NCBI GenBank assembly: GCA_946415695.1
Contig: CAMKTM010000051.1
Span: 1-12,964 of the forward strand
From: an uncultured Prevotellaceae bacterium
GTDB taxonomy: Bacteria; Bacteroidota; Bacteroidia; Bacteroidales; Bacteroidaceae
DNA length: 12,964 nucleotides
Direction: 5' to 3'
Shown here piece after piece: positions 6,444-12,964 of this stretch; the stretch's first letter is position 1; each line of letters begins with the position of its first letter. The notes beneath the pieces were generated by a model that saw only the letters and a list, made by a program, of their open reading frames with translations, was not told the origin of the DNA and made no database searches. The translations under genes and the position numbers were made by a program.

Positions 6444-9400
6444 ATGGACCAACTTTTAACCATATACAAGGCTTCGGCAGGCTCCGGCAAGACGTTTGCC
6501 CTGGCCACAGAATACATCGCCGGCCTGCTGCAACCCAAGGCTGAAAAGGAGTTTCTGCACACGCTGGCCGTGACTTTCACGAACAAGGCGACCGCGGAGA
6601 TGAAGGATCGCATCCTGGAGGCGCTCTATGGACTGAAGCACAACCTGCGGGAGACGCAAGGCTACATGGATGTCCTGCTGGCACGAGCCGCCGAGACAGG
6701 CATGCCACTGACGCCCAGCCTGGTGAGCGAACGTGCGGGCAAAGCCCTCAACGCCATTCTGCACGACTACTCGCACTTCCGCGTGGAGACCATCGACTCG
6801 TTCTTCCAAAGCGTCCTGCGCAACATGGCTCGCGAACTGGGGCTGGCTGCCAACCTTCAGGTGGAGCTGGGGCACGAAGAGGTGGTCCGCTGTGCCGTGG
6901 ATAGTCTCATCGAGACGATGGATGCGAAGCCGGAAGTGAAGCGGTGGGTGCTGGACTGCGTCCGTGAGCAACTGGAGAGCGGTGACAAATGGGACATCGT
7001 CGGACCGCTCAAGGTGTTTGCCGCAAACATCTTCAAGGAGGCCTACCAGAGACGAAGCAAGGAGGAGCTGGAACGCATCGGCGACGCCGAAGCCGTCAAA
7101 GCTTTCAAGAGTCAGATGCACGCCATCAGAAACCGCGCCCAAAAGGAAGTGGAAGAGGCTGTCAGCGAGGTGATGCGCCTCATACCCGGCTTCGACAGCA
7201 TCGCTTACGGCAAGAACCTTCGCAAGTTCCTGGCAGAAGCAAGCGCCATGAAGAGCGAGGGACCGACAAAAACTATTGAGACGATAAGGTTAAAGACCAC
7301 CTCCAAGTCCCACTTAAAGGGGGAGAACTCCCTCCCTTTAAGGGAGGGTTGGGGTGGGTCTGAGGCTTTGCAGGAGGCTTATGCCCGATTGCTTGCGCTC
7401 TATCCCAGTCGCCGCAAAGAGTATCTCTCGGCAACGCTGGCGCTGCGGCACCTCGGACCGCTACGGCTGCTGGAATATATAGATGAACGCGCCCGCGAGA
7501 TAGAAGGCGACGCAGGTCGTTTCACACTCAGCTCCACGCCTGCCCTCCTCAGCAAGATGATTGAAGGCAGCGACGCACCCTTCATCTTCGAGAAGATTGG
7601 CACTTTCATCAACAACGTGATGATCGACGAGTTCCAGGATACAAGCCTAATGCAATGGGAGAACTTCAAGAAACTGCTGTTCGAGAAACTCGCCTCGGGC
7701 GGAAAAGGTCTGCTTGTGGGCGACATCAAGCAAAGCATCTATCGCTGGAGAGGCGGCGACTGGAAGATTCTCTTCGGCATAGAAAAAGAAAAGGAGCTGC
7801 AACGCTTCCACCTCCAGCCTAAGCTTTTAGACACAAACTACCGAAGCCACGGACTCATCATCGACTTCAACAATTCGTTCTTCCCGAAGGCCGCCAAAAT
7901 CCTCGACGGAATAAAGCCCGAAGCGGAGATTAAGTTGAGCGAAATCTACGCAGACGTCGAGCAGAAGAAGAGGAAGGACGACGGGAAAGGCTACGTCAGA
8001 ATCACATTGTTCAAGGAAACCGACGACTACGTCCAAGCCACCATCACAGACATGGCGGAACAGATAAGAAGGTTGATGCAGAAGGGGATTGACCTCAGCG
8101 AGATAGCCATCCTGGTGCGCACGAACCTGATGGCCAGGCAACTCGTCGAAGGGTTCAGCCGGTACGCGCCCGACATCCGCCTCGTCAGCGACGAAGCGTT
8201 CCTGCTCGAAGCCTCCACCAGCGTTCAAATGATTGTGGCGGCCATGCGCTTGCTCATCGCAGGGAACCGTACCGACAAAATTTCCGAGAATTACCTGATG
8301 CTACGCTACCTTCGGGATGTCCTGAAAAAGGAAGAAACAACCATCCAAAGCATTGCCCTTCAGGAAGCAGCACAAATCCTGCCCGAAGAATTCACTTCCC
8401 ATCGAGAAGAACTGCTCGGGCTGCCTCTCTATATCTTGGCAGAAAGACTGTGGCGCATCTTTTCCCTGGCTGGCATTCAGGGCGAAGATGCCTATGTCCT
8501 GACTTTCTTCGACGAACTTCAGAACTATCTTCATGGCGGCGGCACACCCGACATTCAGTCGTTCCTCTCCGAATGGGACGAGAAGCTGCGCACAAAAGCC
8601 ATTTCCGGCTCGTCCGTGGCGGGCATCCGCATCATCACCATACACAAATCGAAAGGACTGGAGTTCCACACCGTCCTCCAGCCCTTCAGCCATTGGGACA
8701 TAGAGAAAGACCGGCAGGGCGACATCCTATGGTGCGAGACAGACATGGCACCATACAACGAACTTGGGGCGCTCCCCATCTCCATCCACTCGAAAGACGT
8801 CAGAGCGTCCGTCTTTGCCCCAAACTACGAAGAAGAACATTTGGAGCGAAGAGCAGACGCACTCAACACGCTCTACGTCGCCTTCACTCGTGCCGAATGC
8901 AACCTCTACGTCTGGGGTAAAACAAAGCCTCTGGACAAAATCAAGGACATCACCACAGCCGGCGAACTCATTTACACGACGCTTTGCTCCGACAACGACG
9001 ACACGGACGAAGAGATCTTCACTTACGAGACCGGGACGCCCCTCACGGAAAAGAAGAAGGAAAAGGACGAGAGAGAGAAAAACCGCCTCCGCATCGAGCA
9101 CCGCATGGCAGATGCCGTCGATGTGAAAGTCGCGACAAGAAACCCCGCCCTCCACTTCCAGCAAAGCAATCAGGCACAAGACTACCTTGAGCAAATGAAG
9201 CGTGAAGAATTAAGCACGAAGGATGAGAGCAACGCTTCACCCTTCACTCTCTCGCAGCGCGAAATGGGCAAACGTATGCACGAGGTGTTGAGCCGCATCG
9301 ACGATGCCAGCCAGTTCGACGATGTGCTCCGCGAGGCACAGCAGGAAGGCATCATAGGCGAAGGCGAAGAATGGGACAACATCATCAGGCATGTTGCAGA

Positions 9401-9737
9401 AGGCTTCCGCAATCCGCTTGTAGCGTCGTGGTTCCAGCCAAAGAACATCATATATAACGAGTGCAGCATAGCAAGCAAGGACGAAAGGAGCGGACTGCCC
9501 TGTGTGCTTCGCCCAGACCGTGTCGTCATGGGCGACAATTGCATTACCGTCATCGACTACAAGTTCGGACATGCCAGCAGCCTGCACCACGAACAGGTAA
9601 AGACCTACATGATGCTCCTTCTGCAAATGTACCCAGAACATGAAGTGCAAGGCTACATCTGGTACATCATGGACGGGGAAACGAGAAGGGTAGCGCCCCC
9701 TTCTAACTCCCCAAAAGGGGAAAACAATAACAAATAA
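6444..9737 (+). CDS. addA: AddA-like UvrD-family helicase with C-terminal PD-(D/E)XK nuclease
   Basis: Helicase-nuclease subunit expected to unwind and resect double-strand DNA ends with the AddB-like protein encoded next, loading recombination. It has 1097 residues from ATG 6444, slightly shorter than well-studied AddA. Superfamily 1 motifs are all present: ASAGSGKTF (Walker A, about 9-17), FTNKATAEM (Ia, about 41-49), IDEFQDTS (II, about 394-401), VGDIKQSIYRWRGGD (III, about 425-439), NYRS (about 466-469), IHKSKGLEF (V, about 733-741), and YVAFTRAE (VI, about 811-818). The nuclease end shows LRPDRV (about 1021) and VIDYKFG (1036-1042) with a following Gln and Tyr. A GTG at 6351 would add 31 residues of non-conserved sequence and is rejected. 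Residues about 284-306 and the last dozen residues are repeat-derived. The addB-like ATG follows the stop by one base. RecB is the closest alternative name; the AddB partner favours AddA. Confidence 0.92.
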   Translation: MDQLLTIYKASAGSGKTFALATEYIAGLLQPKAEKEFLHTLAVTFTNKATAEMKDRILEALYGLKHNLRETQGYMDVLLARAAETGMPLTPSLVSERAGKALNAILHDYSHFRVETIDSFFQSVLRNMARELGLAANLQVELGHEEVVRCAVDSLIETMDAKPEVKRWVLDCVREQLESGDKWDIVGPLKVFAANIFKEAYQRRSKEELERIGDAEAVKAFKSQMHAIRNRAQKEVEEAVSEVMRLIPGFDSIAYGKNLRKFLAEASAMKSEGPTKTIETIRLKTTSKSHLKGENSLPLREGWGGSEALQEAYARLLALYPSRRKEYLSATLALRHLGPLRLLEYIDERAREIEGDAGRFTLSSTPALLSKMIEGSDAPFIFEKIGTFINNVMIDEFQDTSLMQWENFKKLLFEKLASGGKGLLVGDIKQSIYRWRGGDWKILFGIEKEKELQRFHLQPKLLDTNYRSHGLIIDFNNSFFPKAAKILDGIKPEAEIKLSEIYADVEQKKRKDDGKGYVRITLFKETDDYVQATITDMAEQIRRLMQKGIDLSEIAILVRTNLMARQLVEGFSRYAPDIRLVSDEAFLLEASTSVQMIVAAMRLLIAGNRTDKISENYLMLRYLRDVLKKEETTIQSIALQEAAQILPEEFTSHREELLGLPLYILAERLWRIFSLAGIQGEDAYVLTFFDELQNYLHGGGTPDIQSFLSEWDEKLRTKAISGSSVAGIRIITIHKSKGLEFHTVLQPFSHWDIEKDRQGDILWCETDMAPYNELGALPISIHSKDVRASVFAPNYEEEHLERRADALNTLYVAFTRAECNLYVWGKTKPLDKIKDITTAGELIYTTLCSDNDDTDEEIFTYETGTPLTEKKKEKDEREKNRLRIEHRMADAVDVKVATRNPALHFQQSNQAQDYLEQMKREELSTKDESNASPFTLSQREMGKRMHEVLSRIDDASQFDDVLREAQQEGIIGEGEEWDNIIRHVAEGFRNPLVASWFQPKNIIYNECSIASKDERSGLPCVLRPDRVVMGDNCITVIDYKFGHASSLHHEQVKTYMMLLLQMYPEHEVQGYIWYIMDGETRRVAPPSNSPKGENNNK
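7294..7360. repeat. Palindromic interspersed element inserted in frame in addA
   Basis: The core at 7330-7348 is a perfect 9-bp inverted repeat, CCCTCCCTT and AAGGGAGGG around one T. Outer arms, GACCACCTCCAA (7294-7305) and TTGGGGTGGGTC (7349-7360), pair with few mismatches. The element is translated as part of addA (including SLPLREGWGG) without a stop or frameshift. It falls between helicase motifs Ia and II, in the poorly conserved 1B region, where an insertion is likely tolerated. Confidence 0.85.
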
Positions 9738-9796
9738 CATGGATAAGTCGTTAAACCATAAAAGTTCCTGCCCTTTGGGGGAGGTTAGGAGAGGGA
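9693..9796. repeat. Inverted pair of C/G-rich elements spanning the addA stop and addB start
   Basis: The left element, about 9693-9720, contains CCCCCTTCTAACTCC and CCCCAAAAGGGG. The right element, about 9771-9796, contains CCCTTTGGGGGAGG and TTAGGAGAGGG, an imperfect reverse complement of the left. The 50 bp between them hold the addA stop (9735-9737) and the addB ATG (9739). The left copy encodes the addA tail (PPSNSPKGE); the right copy encodes an addB leader (CPLGEVRRG). An mRNA hairpin here could affect coupling between the two genes. Confidence 0.75.
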
Positions 9797-12747
9797 CTCC
9801 ATTTCTCTCTATTGTTGCAGCCGACATGCTTGCGCACTTCTCGCACGACATGCGCGACGTCACGGTGGTCTTCCCTGGCAAACGTGCGGGAATGTTCCTC
9901 AACCGAGAGTTTGCTGCCCTGAGCAATGGACCGGTGTGGACGCCACGCTACTGCACGATGGGTGACCTCTTCTCCTCGCTCACTTCGATCAAGGTTGCCG
10001 ACCCTTTGGAATGCATTTGCGAACTCTACGGCGTCATGCGGGAGGTGCTCGGGGCGGAATATACGGAAACGCTGGACGACTTCTGGAGCTGGGGCGAAGT
10101 GCTCATGGCTGACTTCGACGACATCGACAAGCATACGGCCGATGCGAAGGCCATCTTCACCAACATCGCCGACTACGAACGCCTGGGGAGTCTGGACTAC
10201 CTCGACGAGAATCAGCGCGAGACGCTCCGGCGCTTCTTCGGACGGTTCGCCTTGGAGAGCAGCACACGCCTCAAAGAGAAATTCCTGCTAACATGGAGCC
10301 ACATGTACGAGATTTACACGAAGCTCCACGAACGGCTCTCCAAGGAAGGGAGGCTTTGGGAAGGGGCACTCTATCGCGATGTCATAGGGCGAATGAAGGC
10401 CGACGAGAGCCTCGTCCGGAAGCTGCTTGAAGGCCGACGAGACATCGTCTTTGCGGGGTTCAACGTGCTGAACAGCGTGGAGCGCTCCATGATGAGCTTC
10501 ATCCAAAAGGAAGGAAAGGCTCGCTTCTATTGGGACTACGATGTCTTCTATTGCGACCCAAAGACGGATTACGAGGCGGGATTCTTTATGAAGCAGAACC
10601 TGAGAGACTTCCCGGGCGCCATCAGCGAGACAGAGCTTTTCGACAACTTCAAAGGCCTCAAAGACGTGACCTTCATTGCCTGCACCTCCGACAATGCCGC
10701 CGGGGGATACGTCAACTCCTTTATCATTGACCATTTACCATTGAACATTGAACATCTTGCATTGCAAGGCGAACAGCTCAATAATAATGGTCAATGGTCA
10801 ATGGTCAATGGTCAATTCTCAATCGTTCTTTGCAATGAGGCATTGATGCTGCCTGTACTGCACGCCATTCCTGAGTCGCAGAAGGAGGTGAACGTGACGA
10901 TGGGCTTCCCTGTCTGCGACACGCCCGTTTATGGCATCGTCATGGCTCTGCTTAAGTTACAGATTGAGGGCTATGATGCCAACCGCAAGCATTTCCGCTA
11001 TCCTTTCGAGCTGGCATTGAGACGGCAACCGCTCTTTGGGCTGTTGAACGAAGAGGACTGCTTCGTCTATCATGGGGGCGACACGGCAGAACTGCTCGAC
11101 TGGCTGCTCACCCTCATGCATCAGATTGCTCTCCACTTTGCTCAGAAGGAGGAGCTGAACGTCTTTGAACAGCTTTATAGCGAAACCGTCTTCCGCTGCG
11201 ACAGAATGATTGTCACGCTCCGCAATTTTATCGCTAATCCCCATTCCCTAATCCCTAACCCACTCACTTTGCGCCGTATTCTTCGCCAGATGATGACGAG
11301 CGCTAAGATTCCTTTCCACAGCGAGCCCGACCGAGGCCTGCAAGTGATGGGAATGCTCGAGACGCGTTGCCTCGACTTCGAGAACTTGCTCATGCTCTCC
11401 GTCGAGGAAGGCCATTTGCCACGAAGCATTTACGCCAATTCGTTCATCCCTGAGACTTTGCGCGAGGCTTTCGGCTTGACGACACAACGGCATCGCTGCG
11501 CCGTCTATGCTTACTACTTCTACCGTCTTGTGCAGCGATGCGAACATCTTACGTGCGTCTATAACGAAAGCACAAACGATGGTGTTCAACACGAGATGTC
11601 GCGCTTCCTTCGGCAGATGTTGGCAGAGACGGACATTCCCATCAAGACGCTTTGGCTGAGGAGCGAACCAGAACCGAAAGCGACACAGCCTCTTGTCGTC
11701 GAGAAGACGCCGGACGTGATGGAACGCCTTCGCCTACGCTACGACCAAAACCTGCCCGAAGGCGAACACATCACTCTAAGTCCTTCAGCCATCAACACCT
11801 ATATGGCCTGCCCCATGCGTTTCTATTTAGACAATGTGTTGCGCATCCGCAGGGACGACGACCCCGAGGACGGCATTTCGGCAGACATCATCGGCAACAT
11901 CTTTCACGACACCGCCGAGTTCTTCTACGAATGGCTGCAGCAACGCTACGGCACCGACACCATCACCGCCGACATGCTTTGCGACAAGAACTTTGCCATC
12001 CGAGAGCCAATCCACAGGGAGCTCCAAAAGATGCTCCACGCCGCCTTCGACGTCTGCTGGTTTCATCCCACTGAGAAGTTCGACCGCCTGCCGGAGCTTC
12101 GCCGCCGCTTCAAGAAAGCAATGGTCAATGGTCAATGGTTAATGGTCAATGAATACAAAGGCACCACCCTCATTGCCCACGATGTGCTGCTGCGCTACCT
12201 GCAGGAACTCATTCGCTACGACGCCCGCCATGCGCCTTTCCGCATCATAGGGGCTGAGAAGGAGCGGACGATAGAATTCAAAATACAAAATTCAAAATTA
12301 AAAGTAGGCGGACGCATCGACCGCATTGACGAGATGGACGGAAGGCTGCGCATCGTGGACTATAAGACAGGCACATACAAGCTGAAGGACAAGGTGAAGA
12401 TGGAGAATGTGGTGGGCTTGGACAAGACACACGAGCGCTACTACCTTCAGACGTTCCTCTATGCCCTTGCCGAGATGGAGCAAAAGGAATCCTCGCTGCC
12501 CATTCAGCCCGTGCTCTTCTTCCCCATCAAGGCAACCGGGGAGGACTACGACCCGTCGCTTTCTATTGACGGCGAAGTGGTCGATGACTTTGGAGGCCAG
12601 CACGCCGAAGCCTTCAGGGAAGGACTGCAGAACATCTTGGACGACATCTTCAACACCGACAAGCCCTTCACCTGCACCTCCGACGCCAAGACATGCGAAT
12701 ACTGCAAGCTCGGCCTCCTCTGCGGGAAAGGCGTAATATCGAAATAA
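9739..12747 (+). CDS. addB: AddB-like PD-(D/E)XK nuclease with Fe-S cysteine set
   Basis: Partner of the AddA-like helicase in the end-resection complex; 1002 residues. The C-terminal nuclease has GRIDRID (857-863), VDYKTG (873-878), and QTFLYAL downstream. Cys691 (in YMACPMRFYL), Cys986, Cys989 and Cys995 (C-x2-C-x5-C) fit the four-cysteine Fe-S staple of AddB nucleases. The N-terminal part has VTVVFPGKRAGMFLNREFAAL (split as VTVVFPGKRAG and MFLNREF), but no Walker A, so unlike the Bacillus subtilis AddB it lacks that ATP motif; helicase-like segments appear inactivated. ATG 9739 is the only sensible start; conserved sequence begins near residue 21 (TPFLSIVAADML), and residues before it are repeat-derived. 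Further repeat-encoded insertions sit at about 329-360, 499-507, 794-804 and 846-855. The stop lies in a CGAAATAA repeat. It overlaps functionally with recN across the divergent region. Confidence 0.88.
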   Translation: MDKSLNHKSSCPLGEVRRGTPFLSIVAADMLAHFSHDMRDVTVVFPGKRAGMFLNREFAALSNGPVWTPRYCTMGDLFSSLTSIKVADPLECICELYGVMREVLGAEYTETLDDFWSWGEVLMADFDDIDKHTADAKAIFTNIADYERLGSLDYLDENQRETLRRFFGRFALESSTRLKEKFLLTWSHMYEIYTKLHERLSKEGRLWEGALYRDVIGRMKADESLVRKLLEGRRDIVFAGFNVLNSVERSMMSFIQKEGKARFYWDYDVFYCDPKTDYEAGFFMKQNLRDFPGAISETELFDNFKGLKDVTFIACTSDNAAGGYVNSFIIDHLPLNIEHLALQGEQLNNNGQWSMVNGQFSIVLCNEALMLPVLHAIPESQKEVNVTMGFPVCDTPVYGIVMALLKLQIEGYDANRKHFRYPFELALRRQPLFGLLNEEDCFVYHGGDTAELLDWLLTLMHQIALHFAQKEELNVFEQLYSETVFRCDRMIVTLRNFIANPHSLIPNPLTLRRILRQMMTSAKIPFHSEPDRGLQVMGMLETRCLDFENLLMLSVEEGHLPRSIYANSFIPETLREAFGLTTQRHRCAVYAYYFYRLVQRCEHLTCVYNESTNDGVQHEMSRFLRQMLAETDIPIKTLWLRSEPEPKATQPLVVEKTPDVMERLRLRYDQNLPEGEHITLSPSAINTYMACPMRFYLDNVLRIRRDDDPEDGISADIIGNIFHDTAEFFYEWLQQRYGTDTITADMLCDKNFAIREPIHRELQKMLHAAFDVCWFHPTEKFDRLPELRRRFKKAMVNGQWLMVNEYKGTTLIAHDVLLRYLQELIRYDARHAPFRIIGAEKERTIEFKIQNSKLKVGGRIDRIDEMDGRLRIVDYKTGTYKLKDKVKMENVVGLDKTHERYYLQTFLYALAEMEQKESSLPIQPVLFFPIKATGEDYDPSLSIDGEVVDDFGGQHAEAFREGLQNILDDIFNTDKPFTCTSDAKTCEYCKLGLLCGKGVISK
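10725..10817. repeat. 31-bp inverted repeat of heptanucleotide units inside addB
   Basis: The left arm 10725-10755 (units such as ATTGAAC and CATTTAC) and the right arm 10787-10817 (ATGGTCA units) are reverse complements at 27 of 31 positions, separated by 31 bp. The right arm is four ATGGTCA units plus ATT. The block is translated in frame as about 30 extra residues of AddB, including NGQWSMVNGQF. It could form a strong DNA cruciform or mRNA hairpin. Confidence 0.9.
11234..11261. repeat. Short CCCTAAT-type heptanucleotide repeat inside addB
   Basis: The segment contains CTAATCCCC, ATTCCCTAATCCCTAA and CCC, i.e. two to three TCCCTAA-like heptads. It is read as NPHSLIPNPL. A longer run would introduce TAA in frame, so only a short version can be carried in coding DNA. 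Confidence 0.7.
12119..12151. repeat. ATGGTCA heptanucleotide repeat inside addB
   Basis: Units ATGGTCA at 12121, 12128 and 12142, with ATGGTTA at 12135 and a partial unit at the end. Read in frame as MVNGQWLMVNE, just before the nuclease core. It is the same family as the right arm at 10787-10817. Confidence 0.9.
12275..12303. repeat. AT-rich TTCAAAA repeat beside the AddB nuclease motif
   Basis: AATTCAAAATACAAAATTC followed by AAAATTAAAA, a sharply AT-rich block in an otherwise balanced gene. It is read as EFKIQNSKLK and abuts the GRIDRID nuclease motif, so it appears to form part of a beta strand of the catalytic domain. Confidence 0.8.
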
Positions 12748-12788
12748 CGAAACATCGAAATCTCGAAATAACGTCATAACGAAATAAC
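12738..12788. repeat. CGAAATAAC-type repeat across the addB stop
   Basis: CGAAATA or close variants recur at 12740, 12756, 12764 and 12780, with CGAAAC at 12749. The first unit contains the addB stop (12745-12747). The remainder fills the gap before the next gene. No terminator hairpin is visible in 12748-12809. Confidence 0.8.
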
Positions 12789-12809
12789 TATTATAAAACT
12801 TCAACAACC

Positions 12810-12964
12810 ATGAACCATAAAATCATTCTTTCCGCATTGATGTTTGTTCAATGCTCAATGTTCAATGTTCAATGTTCAATGGCTCAAGCACAGCCGCTCT
12901 GCATTCCTACCGTTCAAGAGCAGACACCAGCACAAGGTACCGTCGAGGTATCGAAGTTCACGTC
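12810..12964 (+). CDS. Start of an exported protein, cut by the window edge
   Basis: ATG at 12810 opens a frame that runs off the right edge after 51 complete codons. The N terminus is a signal peptide: NHK at 2-4, a hydrophobic stretch beginning IILSALMFV, and a likely signal peptidase I site after SMAQA (residue 27). The mature sequence begins QPLCIPTVQEQTP. Residues 13-24 are encoded by a heptanucleotide repeat. Cys15 and Cys22 follow Gln, so they do not form a lipobox. The mature start (IPTVQE, then a short Gly-Thr-Val strand) is reminiscent of the N terminus of Bacteroidota GH20 beta-hexosaminidases. That is a weak guess; the family cannot be named from this fragment. It lies 62 bp after addB and is probably a separate transcription unit. 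Confidence 0.8.
   Translation, partial: MNHKIILSALMFVQCSMFNVQCSMAQAQPLCIPTVQEQTPAQGTVEVSKFT
12847..12881. repeat. TTCAATG heptanucleotide array encoding part of a signal peptide
   Basis: Five contiguous 7-bp units at 12847, 12854, 12861, 12868 and 12875; four are TTCAATG and the second is CTCAATG. Three units equal 21 bp, so any frame gives the same cycling heptapeptide F-N-V-Q-C-S-M, with no stop. Here it encodes residues 13-24 of the exported protein. Confidence 0.93.

Noticed and set aside
6141..6452. Upstream extension of recN beyond ATG 6140
   Set aside because: It would translate the 22-bp palindromic repeat array and the promoter region; RecN proteins begin with the LKHLTI strand found right after ATG 6140.
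12810..12964. Lipoprotein signal (Cys15 or Cys22)
   Set aside because: The residue before each cysteine is Gln, not Gly/Ala/Ser, and a good signal peptidase I site (AQA) follows.

Overview
The window looks like a chromosomal segment of a Bacteroidota (Bacteroidales, perhaps Prevotellaceae-like) genome. Three things point there: promoter-like TTTG-N20-TAnnTTTG elements instead of a -35/-10 pair, mostly absent Shine-Dalgarno sequences, and many short direct and palindromic repeats of a style I associate with this phylum. The genus is inference. Seven genes are present, six complete and one cut by the right edge. I see no tRNA, rRNA, CRISPR array or transposase.

Minus-strand block (6140 down to 91): recN (DNA-break repair ATPase), then tilS (tRNA-Ile lysidine synthetase), then three redox genes. 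These are a membrane steroid 5-alpha-reductase-like protein, an Old Yellow Enzyme/BaiCD-type flavin oxidoreductase, and a short-chain dehydrogenase. The last three have the composition of the gut-Bacteroidota cluster known for 3-oxo-delta4 steroid and bile-acid reduction (5AR, 5BR and 3beta-HSDH, the route to isoallolithocholate-type products). This is the most interesting biology in the window. Spacing is tight (46, 23, 106 and 37 bp), so the steroid-type genes may be read as an extension of the recN-tilS unit.

Plus-strand block (6444 to 12747): an AddA-like UvrD-family helicase-nuclease and an AddB-like PD-(D/E)XK nuclease with an apparent Fe-S cysteine set. They are separated by one base and together should form the double-strand-end resection complex. 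They diverge from recN across about 300 bp that hold a recN promoter, a candidate addA promoter and three tandem 22-bp palindromic units. After addB a new gene begins at 12810, encoding an exported protein that runs off the window.

A second theme is repeat invasion of coding sequence. At least six distinct repeat blocks lie inside or across the ends of addA, addB and the last gene without breaking the frame. They include a 31-bp inverted repeat made of heptanucleotide units in addB, a palindromic element in addA, a repeat pair that supplies the end of addA and the start of addB, and a heptanucleotide array that encodes much of a signal peptide. Other tandem repeats lie at the left edge (22-bp units), at 2237-2284 (8-bp units) and at 6231-6296 (22-bp palindromic units).
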